Origin: Siphonodentalium dalli
Taxonomy: Eukaryota; Mollusca; Scaphopoda; Gadilida; Siphonodentaliidae
Direction: 5' to 3'
Assembly (NCBI GenBank): GCA_032622095.1
Contig: CP136063.1
Coordinates: 183,745,956 to 183,809,955 of the forward strand
Length of the DNA stretch: 64,000 bases
The notes beneath the pieces were generated by a model. That model made no database searches. It had not been told where the DNA came from and was given only the letters and a program-made list of their open reading frames with translations. Made by a program: the position numbers and the translations under genes. This document shows positions 1 through 13,011 of the stretch, one piece after another (positions within the stretch are counted from its first letter, which is position 1; every line of letters starts with the position of its first letter).

Positions 1-582
1 TGAGTATCGTGAAGACATGCAAATAACTTACTACCACGGTCCTTTGTGAAGTTGACATATTCGTGAACGAGGTAAGACATCATCATACAACGGCCTCTCT
101 GAAACTCGTGCAGCAGGGTCTGACAGCGATTAAATGAGTATATTGTTTTGTATGCGGGTAAGTATGACTTTTTCAAATAGTTTATATATAGCTGTTAATA
201 TGGTTATGGCACGATATTTATCAGTTATCCTTTGCTTTATTTTCGCCTTTATGAAGTTTGATCATCAAACCTCGTCTGGAGTCCCGGTACTCACATCAAG
301 TTTGTCATCGGAGAAAGAGAAAGAACCGAACGAAAAGCTGCTGTCCAAATTGTCGTCACGCTTTAATCTCTTCTGTAACTGGAAAAAACGAAATTGAAGA
401 TGTTGTTTCAGGTATACATATACATATGGCCAATGTGATGTTAACATGTCAGTATATAACTGAATATGAAAAACCGTTAATCGCATCGTTCTAGGTAACC
501 CGTGTATGTTATTCAGACACATATGGTGCGCACACTCTAGCTGCATTATATCAGACTGCGTCAAACATCGTAACATCTCAGA

Positions 583-867
583 TCAGTACAGGCCAGAACT
601 TAATACGATATACTGATTTATTTTCAAGCAACTGAAAGGAGTTATTCGGCCAGGAAATATGCTGGTCTTAGTCAGGGAATAATAATTACCCCTTATTTTG
701 CTACAATGATTATCAATCAAGTTCGATCTTTGTTTGTGTTTAGCAAGAGGTATGCCAAGACGGATTGCAGATTCCACTTCCATCAGTGATGTAGATAATT
801 CGTTAAACGAGCACGCACGTTTACATGTCACAAACTCATGTTTTGTTTCGTTAAATAAAATGATCAC
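583..867 (-). pseudogene. LINE RT thumb segment
   Basis: A 94-codon ORF with HEFVTCKRACSFNELSTSL and IRLGIPLAKHKQRS, continuing to a TGA in LYW/LYLSE. Near-identical copies lie at 4296-4580, 6786-7031, 9237-9482, 10427-10672 and 15977-16222. It is a fragment of the same decayed LINE protein. Confidence 0.7.
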
Positions 868-904
868 ATATTGTGTAGAATTGTACTTGAATCTCCAAAT
901 CTGA

Positions 905-1438
905 CTATACCGAAAACATATGTATCAAGTCCGAGATGCCTTCTCTGGTAAGGGTTACCAGCATCATGTCGTCTACTTGAGTTGTGGCAGAACAGTCTAT
1001 TCCCTGAATTTGAAGGCCATAATGTTGTTTGTCTAATTTCCGGAGTAGATCATCGTTATATAACTTATATAGCAGGGCAGGCAAATGAGCACCTTGATTG
1101 GTTCCATGATGAACAGTGAACCATCTGGGTGTGACATGATTAAATATGACGAAGCATTGTATATTGGTAAGAAGTGAGCATAGACTTTGCCATATTATTC
1201 CACTGATACCTCGTTTATAGAGTTTGTAGAGCAGACTGTTTGTCCAGACGCAATCAAATTCTTTTTGGGTATCGAGAAGACATGCAAATAACTTACTACC
1301 ACGATCCTTTGTGAAGTTGACATATTCGTGAAAGAGGTAAGACATCATCATACAACGACCTCTCTGAAGCTCGTGCTGCAGGGACTGACAGCGATTGAAT
1401 GAGTATATTTTGTATGCGGGTAAGTATGACTTTTTCAA
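905..1438 (-). pseudogene. LINE reverse transcriptase fragment (array copy)
   Basis: A 177-codon copy of the RT fragment, from before palm A to palm C, with QVDDMML intact. It differs from the 7069-7602 copy by a few substitutions, such as YNDDLL for YIDDLL. It lies in unit 920-2112. Confidence 0.8.
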
Positions 1439-4400
1439 ATAGTTTATATATATCTGTTAATATGGTTGTGGCACGATATCTATCCCGGTACTCACATCAA
1501 GTTTGTCATCGGAGAAAGAACTGAACGAAAAGCTGCTGTCCAAATTATCGTCACGCTTTAATCTCTTCTCTAACTGGAAAAACGAAATTGAAGATGTTGT
1601 TACAGGTATACATGTACATATGGCCAATGTGATGTTGACATGTCACTTTATAACTGAATATGAAAAACCGTTAATCGCATCGTTCTAGGTAACCCGTGTA
1701 TGTTTTTCAGACACATATGGTGCGCACACTCTAGCTGCATTATATCAGACTGCGACAAACATCGTAACATCTCAGATAAGTACAGACCAGAACTTAATAC
1801 AATATACTGATTTATTTTCAAGCAACTGAAAGGAGTTATTCGGCCAGGAAATATGCCGGTCTTAGTCAGGGAATAATAATTACCCCTTATTTTGTTACAA
1901 TGATTATCTACCAATTACGATCTTTGTTTGTGTCTAGCAAGAGGTATGCTAGACGGATTGCAGATTCCACTTCCATCAATGATGTAGATAATTCGTTAAA
2001 CGATCACGCACGTTTACATGTCACAAACCCATGTTTTGTTTCGTTAAATAAAATGATCACATATTGTGTAGAATTGTACTTGAATCTCCAAATCTGACTA
2101 TACCAAAAAGATATGTATCAAGTCCGAGATGCCTTCTCTGGTAATGGTTACCAGCATCATGTCGTCTACTTTTGTTGTGACAGAACAGTCTATTCCCTGA
2201 ATTGGAAGGCCATAATGTTGTTTTTTCTAATTTCCGGAGTAGATCATCGATAGATAACTTATATAGCAGGGCAGGCAAATTATTACCTTGATTTGTTCCA
2301 TGGTGAACAGTGAACCATCTGGATGCGAGATGATCAAATATGACGAAGCATTGTATATTGGTAAGAAGTGAGCGTAGACTTTGCCAAATTATTCCACTGA
2401 TACCTCGTTTATGGAGTTTGTAGAGCAGACTATTTGTCCAGACGCAATCAAATTATTTTTGAGTATCGAGAAGACATGCAAATAACTTACTACAACGATC
2501 ATTTGTGAAGTTGACATATTCGTGAAAGAGGTAAGACATCATCATACAACGACCTCTCTGAAACTCGTGATGCAGTGACTGACAGCGATTAAATGAGTAT
2601 ATTTTTTTGTATGCGGGTAAGTATGACTTTTTCAAATAGTTTATATATTGCTGTTAATATTGTTATGGCACGATATTTATCAGTTATCCTTTGCTTTATT
2701 TTCGCCTTTATGAAGATTGATCATCAAACCTCGTCTGGAGTCCCGGTACTCACATCAAGTTTGTCATCGGAGAAAGAACTGAACGAAAAGCTGCTGTCCA
2801 ATTCATCGTCACGCTTTAATCTCTTCTGTATCTGGAAAAAACGAAATTAAAGATCTTGTTTCAGGTATACATGTACATATGGCCAATGTGATGTTGACAT
2901 GTCACTTTATAACTGAATATGAAAAACCGTTAATCGCATCGTTCTAGGTAACCCGTGTATGTTTTTCAGACACATATGGTGCGCACACTCTAGCTGCATT
3001 ATATCAGACTGCGACAAACATCGTAACATCTCAGATCAGTACAGTCCAGAACTTAATACAATATACTGATTTATTTCCAAGCAACTGAAAGGAGTTATTC
3101 GGCCAGGAAATATGCCGGTCTTAGTCAGGGAATAATAATTACCCCTTATTTTGCTACAATGATTATCAAGTACGATCTTTGTTTGTGTTTAGCAAGAGGT
3201 ATGCCTAGACGGATTGCAGATTCCACTTCCATCAATGATGTAGAGAATTCGTTAAACGAGCACGCACGTTTAAATGTCACAAACTCATGTTTTGTTTCGT
3301 TAAATAAAATGATCACATATTGTGTAGAATGGTACTTGAATCTCCAAATCTGACTATACCGAAAACATATGTATCAAGTGCGAGATGCCTTCTCTGGTAA
3401 GGGTTACCAGCATCATGTCGTCTACTTGAGTTGTGACAGAACAGTCTTTTCCCTGAATTCGAAGGCCATAATGTTGTTTTTCTAATTTCCGGAGTAGATC
3501 ATCGATATATAACTTATATAGCAGGGCAGGCAAATTAATACCTTGATTTGTTCCATGGTGAACAGTGAACCATCTGGATGTGAGATGATCAAATATGACG
3601 AAGCATTGTATATTGGTAAGAAGTGAGCGTAGACTTTGTCAAATGATTCCACTGATACCTCGTTTATGGAGTTTGTAGAGCAGACGGTTTGTTCAGACGC
3701 AATCAAATTCTTTATGAGTATCGAGAAGACATGCAAATAACTTACTACCACGATCCTTTGTGAAGTTGACATATTCGTGAATGAGGTAAGACATCATCAT
3801 ACAACGACCTCTCTGAAACTCGTGCTGCAGGGACAGACAGCGAATACATGAGTATATTGTTTTGTATGCGGGTAAGTATGACTTTTTCAAATAGTTTATA
3901 TATAGCTGTTAATATGGTTATGGCACGATATTTATCAGTTATCCTTTGCTTTATTTTCGCCTTTATGAAGATTGATCATCAAACCTCGTCTGGAGTCCCG
4001 GTACTCACATCAAGTTTGTCATCGGAGAAAGAGAAAGAACCGAACGAAAAGCTGCTGTCCAAATTGTCGTCACGCTTTAATCTCTTCTGTAACTGGAAAA
4101 AACGAAATTGAAGATGTTGTTTCAGGTATACATGTACATATGACCAATGTGATGTTAACATGTCAGTATATAACTGAATATGAAAAACCGTTAATCGCAT
4201 CGTTCTAGGTACCCGTGTATGTTATTCAGACACATATGGTGCGCACACTCTAGCTGCATTATATCAGACTGCGTCAAACATCGTAACATCTCAGATCAGT
4301 ACAGGCCAGAACTTAATACGATATACTGATTTATTTTCAAGCAACTGAAAGGAGTTATTCGGCCAGGAAATATGCTGGTCTTAGTCAGGGAATAATAATT

Positions 4401-4632
4401 ACCCCTTATTTTGCTACAATGATTATCAATCAAGTTCGATCTTTGTTTGTGTTTAGCAAGAGGTATGCCAAGACGGATTGCAGATTCCACTTCCATCAAT
4501 GATGTAGATAATTCGTTAAACGAGCACGCACGTTTACATGTCACAAACTCATGTTTTGTTTCGTTAAATAAAATGATCACATATTGTGTAGAATTGTACT
4601 TGAATCTCCAAATCTGACTATACCGAAAACAT
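920..4632 (-). repeat. Three array units (short, long, long)
   Basis: Units are 920-2112 (1,193 bp, short type), 2113-3368 (long) and 3369-4632 (long). Open frames in the partial unit before 920 recur about 3,713 bp downstream (583-867 against 4296-4580; 905-1438 against 4618-5151). This suggests an older three-unit repeat period next to the two-unit period. Confidence 0.8.
1648..1914 (-). pseudogene. LINE RT thumb and post-RT segment
   Basis: An 88-codon ORF covering the part downstream of palm C without the TGA stop seen in other units. It reads IRGNYYSLTKTGIFPGRITP, then LKINQYIVLSSGLY, then LECAHHMCLKNIHGLPRTMR. This block matches the region after RT in CR1/Jockey-like LINEs. In other units it is split in two, for example 583-867 and 265-576. 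Confidence 0.75.
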
Positions 4633-5151
4633 ATGTATCAAGTCCGAGATGCCTTCTCTGGTAAGGGTTACCAGCATCATGTCGTCTACTTGAGTTGTGA
4701 CAGAACAGTCTATTCCCTGAATTTGAAGGCCATAATGTTGTTTTTCTAATTTCCGGAGTAGATCATCGATATATAACTTATATAGCAGGGCAGGCAAATG
4801 AGCACCTTGATTTGTTCCATGATGAACAGTGAACCATCTGGGTGTGACATGATCAAATATGACGAAGCATTGTATATTGGTAAGAAGTGAGCGTAGACTT
4901 TGCCAAATTATTCCACTGATACCTCGTTTATGGAGTTTGTAGAGCAGACTGTTTGTCCAGACGCAATCAAATTCTTTTTGGGTATCGAGAAGACTTGCAA
5001 ATAACTTACTACCACGATCCTTTGTGAAGTTGACATATTCGTGAAAGAGGTAAGACATCATCATACAACGACCTCTCTGAAGCTCGTGCTGCAGGGACTG
5101 ACAGCGATTAAATGTGTATATTTTGTATGCGGGTAAGTATGACTTTTTCAA
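4618..5151 (-). pseudogene. LINE reverse transcriptase fragment (array copy)
   Basis: A 177-codon RT fragment in the first 2,451-bp repeat copy. Palm A (LLDTQKEFD) and palm C (QVDDMML) are both readable. There is no start-site logic beyond the first Met after a stop. Confidence 0.8.
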
Positions 5152-7083
5152 ATAGTTTATATATAGCTGTTAATATGGTTATGGCACGATATCCCGGCAC
5201 TCACATCAAGTTTGTCATCGGAGAAAGAACTGAACGAAAAGCTGCTGTCCAAATTATCGTCACGCTTTAATCTCTTCTCTAACTGGAAAAACGAAATTGA
5301 AGATGTTGTTTCAGGTATACATGTACATATGGCCAATCTGATGTTAACATGTCAGTTTATAACTGAATATGAAAAACCGTTAATCGCATCGTTCTAGGTA
5401 ATCCGTGTATGTTTTTCAGACACATATGGTGTGCACACTCTAGCTGCATTATACCAGACTGCGACAAACATCGTAACATCTCAGATCAGTACAGGCCAGA
5501 ACTTAATACGATATACTGATTTATTTTCAAGCAACAGAAAGGAGTTTTTCGGCCAGGAAATATGCCGGTCTTAGTCAGGGAATAATAATTACCCCTTATT
5601 TTGCTACAATGATTATCAAGTACGATCTTTGTTTGTGTTTAGCAAGAGGTATGCCTAGACGGATTGCAGATTCCACTTCCATCAATGATGTAGAGAATTC
5701 GTTAAACGAGCACGCACGTTTAAATGTCACAAACTCATGTTTTGATTCGTTAAATAAAATGATCACATATTGTGTAGAATTGTACTTGAATCTCCAAATC
5801 TGACTATACCGAAAAGATATGTATCAAGTCCGAGATGCCTTCTCTGGTAAGGGTTACCAGCATCATGTCGTCTACTTGAGTTGTGGCAGAACAGTCTATT
5901 CCCTGAATTTGAAGGCCATAATGTTGTTTTTCTAATTTCCGGAGTAGATCATCGATATATAACTTATATAGCAGGGCAGGCAAATTAATACCTTGATTTG
6001 TTCCATGGTGAACAGTGAACCATCTGGATGTGAGATGATCAAATATGACGAAGCATTGTATATTGGTAAGAAGTGAGCGTAGACTTTGCCAAATTATTCC
6101 ACTGATACCTCGTTTATGGAGTTTGTAGAGCAGACTGTTTGTCCAAATGCAATCACATTATTTTTGAGTATCGTGAAGATATGCAAATAACTTAATACCA
6201 CGGTCCTTTGTGAAGTTGACATATTCGTGAACGAGGTAAGACATCATCATACAACGACCTCTCTGAAACTCGTGCAGCAGGGACTGACAGCGATTAAATG
6301 AGTATATTGTTTTATATGCGGGTAAGTATGACTTTTTCAAATTGTTTATATATAGCTGATAATATGGTTATGGCACGATATTTATCAGTTATCCTTTGCT
6401 TTATTTTCGCCTTTATGAAGTTTGATCATCAAACCTCGTCTGGAGTCCCGGTACTCACATCAAGTTTGTCATCGGAGAAAGAGAAAGAACCGAACGAAAA
6501 GCTGCTGTCCAAATTGTCGTCACGCTTTAATCTCTTCTGTAACTGGAAAAAACGAAATTGAAGATGTTGTTTCAGGTATACATGTACATATGGCCAATGT
6601 GATGTTAACATGTCAGTATATAACTGAATATGAAAAACCGTTAATCGCATCGTTCTAGGTAACCCGTGTATGTTATTCAGACACATATGGTGCGCACACT
6701 CTAGCTGCATTATATCAGACTGCGTCAAACATCGTAACATCTCAGATCAGTACAGGCCAGAACTTAATACGATATACTGATTTATTTACAAGCAACTGAA
6801 AGGAGTTATTCGGCCAGGAAATATGCTGGTCTTAGTCAGGGAATAATAATTACCCCTTATTTTGCTACAATGATTATCAATCAAGTTCGATCTTTGTTTG
6901 TGTTTAGCAAGAGGTATGCCAAGACGGATTGCAGATTCCACTTCCATCAATGATGTAGATAATTCGTTAAACGAGCACGCACGTTTACATGTCACAAACT
7001 CATGTTTTGTTTCGTTAAATAAAATGATCACATATTGTGTAGAATTGTACTTGAATCTCCAAATCTGACTATACCGAAAACAT
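4633..7083 (-). repeat. Higher-order repeat copy 1 (2,451 bp; short unit plus long unit)
   Basis: A short unit (4633-5818) is followed by a long unit (5819-7083). The next copy starts exactly 2,451 bp later, and ORF boundaries and most bases recur at that offset. The short unit lacks about 66 bp, between CACGATAT and CCCGGTACTC, that the long unit has; this piece covers the first RT motif (KLHKGENKAKDN). Confidence 0.9.
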
Positions 7084-7602
7084 ATGTATCAAGTCCGAGA
7101 TGCCTTCTCTGGTAAGGGTTACCAGCATCATGTCGTCTACTTGAGTTGTGACAGAACAGTCTATTCCCTGAATTTGAAGGCCATAATGTTGTTTTTCTAA
7201 TTTCCGGAGTAGATCATCGATATATAACTTATATAGCAGGGCAGGCAAATGAGCACCTTGATTTGTTCCATGATGAACAGTGAACCATCTGGGTGTGACA
7301 TGATTAAATATGACGAAGCATTGTATATTGGTAAGAAGTGAGCATAGACTTTGCCAAATTATTCCACTGATACCTCGTTTATAGAGTTTGTAGAGCAGAC
7401 TGTTTGTCCAGACGCAATCAAATTCTTTTTGGGTATCGAGAAGACATGCAAATAACTTACTACCACGATCCTTTGTGAAGTTGACATATTCGTGAAAGAG
7501 GTAAGACATCATCATACAACGACCTCTCTGAAGCTCGTGCTGCAGGGACTGACAGCGATTAAATGTGTATATTTTGTATGCGGGTAAGTATGACTTTTTC
7601 AA
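7069..7602 (-). pseudogene. LINE reverse transcriptase fragment, 177-codon ORF
   Basis: This is the clearest RT ORF in the array. Seen: residues 25-50 (QRGRCMMMSYLFHEYVNFTK) match the conserved segment before palm A. LLDTQKEFD (54-62) is palm A, with Asp56. HHGTNQGAHLPALLYKLYID (110-129) is the palm B region. QVDDMML (154-160) is palm C, with two Asp in place of the usual YADD-type box. Known: RT copies element RNA at the nicked target. The fragment has no endonuclease and the following thumb part is in another frame, so no complete enzyme is encoded. The ORF at 9520-10053 encodes the same protein. Identity probably reflects array homogenisation rather than selection. Confidence 0.85.
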
Positions 7603-9534
7603 ATAGTTTATATATAGCTGTTAATATGGTTATGGCACGATATCCCGGTACTCACATCAAGTTTGTCATCGGAGAAAGAACTGAACGAAAAGCTGCTGTC
7701 CAAATTATCGTCACGCTTTAATCTCTTCTCTAACTGGAAAAACGAAATTGAAGATGTTGTTTCAGGTATACATGTACATATGGCCAATCTGATGTTAACA
7801 TGTCAGTTTATAACTGAATATGAAAAACCGTTAATCGCATCGTTCTAGGTAATCCGTGTATGTTTTTCAGACACATATGGTGTGCACACTCTAGCTGCAT
7901 TATACCAGACTGCGACAAACATCGTAACATCTCAGATCAGTACAGGCCAGAACTTAATACGATATACTGATTTATTTTCAAGCAACAGAAAGGAGTTTTT
8001 CGGCCAGGAAATATGCCGGTCTTAGTCAGGGAATAATAATTACCCCTTATTTTGCTACAATGATTATCAAGTACGATCTTTGTTTGTGTTTAGCAAGAGG
8101 TATGCCTAGACGGATTGCAGATTCCACTTCCATCAATGATGTAGAGAATTCGTTAAACGAGCACGAACGTTTAAATGTCACAAACTCATGTTTTGTTTCG
8201 TTAAATAAAATGATCACATATTGTGTAGAATTGTACTTGAATCTCCAAATCTGACTATACCGAAAAGATATGTATCAAGTCCGAGATGCCTTCTCTGGTA
8301 AGGGTTACTAGCATCATGTCGTCTACTTGAGTTGTGGCAGAACAGTCTATTCCCTGAATTTGAAGGCCATAATGTTGTTTTTCTAATTTCCGGAGTAGAT
8401 CATCGATATATAACTTATATAGCAGGGCAGGCAAATTAATACCTTGATTTGTTCCATGGTGAACAGTGAACCATCTGGATGTGAGATGATCAAATATGAC
8501 GAAGCATTGTATATTGGTAAGAAGTGAGCGTAGACTTTGCCAAATTATTCCACTGATACCTCGTTTATGGAGTTTGTAGAGCAGACTGTTTGTCCAAATG
8601 CAATCACATTATTTTTGAGTATCGTGAAGACATGCAAATAACTTAATACCACGGTCCTTTGTGAAGTTGACATATTCGTGAACGAGGTAAGACATCATCA
8701 TACAACGACCTCTCTGAAACTCGTGCAGCAGGGACTGACAGCGATTAAATGAGTATATTGTTTTATATGCGGGTAAGTATGACTTTTTCAAATTGTTTAT
8801 ATATAGCTGTTAATATGGTTATGGCACGATATTTATCAGTTTTCCTTTGCTTTATTTTCGCCTTAATGAAGTTTGATCATCAAACCTCGTCTGGAGTCCC
8901 GGTACTCACATCAAGTTTGTCATCGGAGAAAGAGAAAGAACCGAACGAAAAGCTGCTGTCCAAATTGTCGTCACGCTTTAATCTCTTCTGTAACTGGAAA
9001 AAACGAAATTGAAGATGTTGTTTCAGGTATACATGTACATATGGCCAATGTGATGTTAACATGTCAGTATATAACTGAATATGAAAAACCGTTAATCGCA
9101 TCGTTCTAGGTAACCCGTGTATGTTATTCAGACACATATGGTGCGCACACTCTAGCTGCATTATATCAGACTGCGTCAAACATCGTAACATCTCAGATCA
9201 GTACAGGCCAGAACTTAATACGATATACTGATTTATTTACAAGCAACTGAAAGGAGTTATTCGGCCAGGAAATATGCTGGTCTTAGTCAGGGAATAATAA
9301 TTACCCCTTATTTTGCTACAATGATTATCAATCAAGTTCGATCTTTGTTTGTGTTTAGCAAGAGGTATGCCAAGACGGATTGCAGATTCCACTTCCATCA
9401 ATGATGTAGATAATTCGTTAAACGAGCACGCACGTTTACATGTCACAAACTCATGTTTTGTTTCGTTAAATAAAATGATCACATATTGTGTAGAATTGTA
9501 CTTGAATCTCCAAATCTGACTATACCGAAAACAT
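7084..9534 (-). repeat. Higher-order repeat copy 2 (2,451 bp)
   Basis: A short unit (7084-8269) and a long unit (8270-9534) are nearly identical to the preceding 2,451 bp. A third copy begins at 9535 with a short unit, after which the alternation breaks down into three short units in a row. Confidence 0.9.
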
Positions 9535-10053
9535 ATGTATCAAGTCCGAGATGCCTTCTCTGGTAAGGGTTACCAGCATCATGTCGTCTACTTGAGTTGT
9601 GACAGAACAGTCTATTCCCTGAATTTGAAGGCCATAATGTTGTTTTTCTAATTTCCGGAGTAGATCATCGATATATAACTTATATAGCAGGGCAGGCAAA
9701 TGAGCACCTTGATTTGTTCCATGATGAACAGTGAACCATCTGGGTGTGACATGATTAAATATGACGAAGCATTGTATATTGGTAAGAAGTGAGCATAGAC
9801 TTTGCCAAATTATTCCACTGATACCTCGTTTATAGAGTTTGTAGAGCAGACTGTTTGTCCAGACGCAATCAAATTCTTTTTGGGTATCGAGAAGACATGC
9901 AAATAACTTACTACCACGATCCTTTGTGAAGTTGACATATTCGTGAAAGAGGTAAGACATCATCATACAACGACCTCTCTGAAGCTCGTGCTGCAGGGAC
10001 TGACAGCGATTAAATGTGTATATTTTGTATGCGGGTAAGTATGACTTTTTCAA
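9520..10053 (-). pseudogene. LINE reverse transcriptase fragment (array copy)
   Basis: A 177-codon RT fragment with the same protein as the copy 2,451 bp upstream (7069-7602). The lack of amino-acid change points to recent duplication or gene conversion. Confidence 0.8.
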
Positions 10054-10837
10054 ATAGTTTATATATAGCTGTTAATATGGTTATGGCACGATATCCCGGT
10101 ACTCACATCAAGTTTGTCATCGGAGAAAGAACTGAACGAAAAGCTGCTGTCCAAATTATCGTCACGCTTTAATCTCTTCTCTAACTGGAAAAGCGAAATT
10201 GAAGATGTTGTTTCAGGTATACATGAACATATGGCCAATCTGATGTTAACATGTCAGTTTATAACTGAATATGAAAAACCGTTAATCGCATCGTTCTAGG
10301 TAATCGGTGTATGTTTTTCAGACACATATGGTGTGCACACTCTAGCTGCATTATACCAGACTGCGACAAACATCGTAACATCTCAGATCAGTACAGGCCA
10401 GAACTTAATACGATATACTGATTTATTTACAAGCAACTGAAAGGAGTTATTCGGCCAGGAAATATGCTGGTCTTAGTGAGGGAATAATAATTACCCCTTA
10501 TTTTGCTACAATGATTATCAATCAAGTTCGATCTTTGTTTGTGTTTAACAAGAGGTATGCCAAGACGGATTGCAGATTCCACTTCCATCAATGATGTAGA
10601 TAATTCGTTAAACGAGCACGCACGTTTACATGTCACAAACTCATGTTTTGTTTCGTTAAATAAAATGATCACATATTGTGTAGAATTGTACTTGAATCTC
10701 CAAATCTGACTATACCGAAAAGATATGTATGAAGTCCGAGATATTTTCTCTGGTAAGGGTTACCAGCATCATGTCGTCTACTTGAGTTGTGGCAGAACAG
10801 TCTATTCCCTGAATTTGAAGGCCATAATGTTGTTTTT

Positions 10838-11242
10838 CTAATTTTCGGAGTAGATCATCGATATATAACTTATATAGCAGGGCAGGCAAATGGCACCTTG
10901 ATTTGTTCCATGATGAACAGTGAACCATCTGGGTGTGACATGATAAAATATGACGAAGCATTGTATATTGGTAAAAAGTGAGCATAGACTTTGCCAAATT
11001 ATTCCACTGATACCTCGTTTATAGAGTTTGTAGAGCAGACTGTTTGTCCAGACGCAATCAAATTCTTTTTGGGTATCGGGAAGACATGCAAATAACTTAC
11101 TACCACGATCCTTTGTGAAGTTGACATATTCGTGAAAGAGGTAAGACATCATCATACAACGACCTCTCTGAAGCTCGTGCTGCAGGGACTGACAGCGATT
11201 GAATGAGTATATTTTGTATGCGGGTAAGTATGACTTTTTCAA
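10838..11242 (-). pseudogene. LINE reverse transcriptase fragment, frameshifted
   Basis: Palm A is readable in this frame. One missing base in the AAATGGCACC stretch shifts the frame after GTNQGA, so the remaining palm B and palm C parts lie in the overlapping frame 10710-10997. The same lesion occurs in the next unit (11940-12344), so the two units share a recent ancestor. Confidence 0.75.
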
Positions 11243-11939
11243 ATAGTTTATATATAGCTGTTAATATGGTTATGGCACGATATCCCGGTACTCACATCAA
11301 GTTTGTCATCGGAGAAAGAACTGAACGAAAAGCTGCTGTCCAAATTATCGTCACGCTTTAATCTCTTCTCTAACTGGAAAAACGAAATTGAAGATGTTGT
11401 TTCAGGTATACATGTACATATGGCCAATCTGATGTTAACATGTCAGTTTATAACTGAATATGAAAAACCGTTAATCGCATCGTTCTAGGTAATCCGTGTA
11501 TGTTTTTCAGACACATATGGTGTGCACACTCTAGCTGCATTATACCAGACTGCGACAAACATCGTAACATCTCAGATCAGTACAGGCCAGAACTTAATAC
11601 GATATACTGATTTATTTTCAAGCAACAGAAAGGAGTTTTTCGACCAGGAAATATGCCGGTCTTAGTCAGGGAATAATAATTACCCCTCATTTTGCTACAA
11701 TGATTATCAATCAAGTTCGATCTTTATTTACATGTCACAAACTCATGTTTTGTTTCGCTAAATAAAATGATCACATATTGTGTAGAATTGTACTTGAATC
11801 TCCAAATCTGACTATACCGAAAAGATATGTATCAAGTCCGAGATATTTTCTCTGGTAAGGGTTACCAGCATCATGTCGTCTACTTGAGTTGTGGCAGAAC
11901 AGTCTATTCCCTGAATTTGAAGGCCATAATGTTGTTTTT

Positions 11940-12344
11940 CTAATTTTCGGAGTAGATCCTCGATATATAACTTATATAGCAGGGCAGGCAAATGGCACCT
12001 TGATTTGTTCCATGATGAACAGTGAACCATCTGGGTGTGACATGATTAAATATGACGAAGCATTGTATATTGGTAAGAAGTGAGCATAGACTTTGCCAAA
12101 TTATTCCACTGATACCTCGTTTATAGAGTTTGTAGAGCAGACTGTTTGTCCAGACGCAATCAAATTCTTTTTGGGTATCGAGAAGACATGCAAATAACTT
12201 ACTACCACGATCCTTTGTGAAGTTGACATATTCGTGAAAGAGGTAAGACATCATCATACAACGACCTCTCTGAAGCTCGTGCTGCATGGACTGACAGCGA
12301 TTGAATGAGTATATTTTGTATGCGGGTAAGTATGACTTTTTCAA
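11940..12344 (-). pseudogene. LINE reverse transcriptase fragment, frameshifted
   Basis: Same one-base frameshift as the copy at 10838-11242. The palm C part continues in the frame 11812-12030. It lies in units 10725-11826 and 11827-13011. Confidence 0.75.
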
Positions 12345-13011
12345 ATAGTTTATATATAGCTGTTAATATGGTTATGGCACGATATCCCGGTACTCACATC
12401 AAGTTTGTCATCGGAGAAAGAACTGAACGAAAAGCTGCTGTCCAAATTATCGTCACGCTTTAATCTCTTCTCTAACTGGAAAAACGAAATTGAAGATGTT
12501 GTTTCAGGTATACATGTAGATATGGCCAATCTGATGTTAACATGTCAGTTTATAACTGAATATGAAAAACCGTTAATCGCATCGTTCTAGGTAATCCGTG
12601 TATGTTTTTCAGACACACATGGTGTGCACACTCTAGCTGCATTATATCAGACTGCGACAAACATCGTAACATCTCAGATCAGTACAGGCCAGAACTTAAT
12701 ACGATATACTGATTTATTTTCAAGCAACTGAAAGGAGTTTTTGCGGCCAGGAAATATGCCGGTCTTAGTCAGGGAATAATAATTACCCCTTATTTTGCTA
12801 CAATGATTATCAAGTACGATCTTTGTTTGTGTTTAGCAAGAGGTATGCTAGACGGATTGCAGATTCCACTTCCATCAATGATGTATATAATTCGTTAAAC
12901 GAGCACGCACGTTTACATGTCACAAACTCATGTTCTGTTTCGTTAAATAATATGATCACATATTGTGTAGAATTGTACTTGAATCACCAAATCTGACTGT
13001 ACCGAAAACAT

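Larger units (their letters stand above)
9535..13011 (-). repeat. Three successive short-type array units
   Basis: Units are 9535-10724, 10725-11826 and 11827-13011, all lacking the 66-bp RT-start segment. The middle unit is only 1,102 bp, because about 84 bp are missing near 11,725 between CGATCTTT and TTACATGTCAC. Confidence 0.85.

Noticed and set aside
134-397. Recurrent plus-strand frames in the array (MSILFCMRVSMTFSNSLYIA and similar, at 134, 2593, 3848, 6298, 8749, 14201, 15489)
   Set aside because: They lie antisense to the LINE RT start and repeat only because the array repeats.
258-494. Plus-strand frame MIIKPRLESRYSHQVCHRRK and its copies
   Set aside because: It is the shadow of the minus-strand LINE frame, which has recognisable RT motifs in neighbouring segments.
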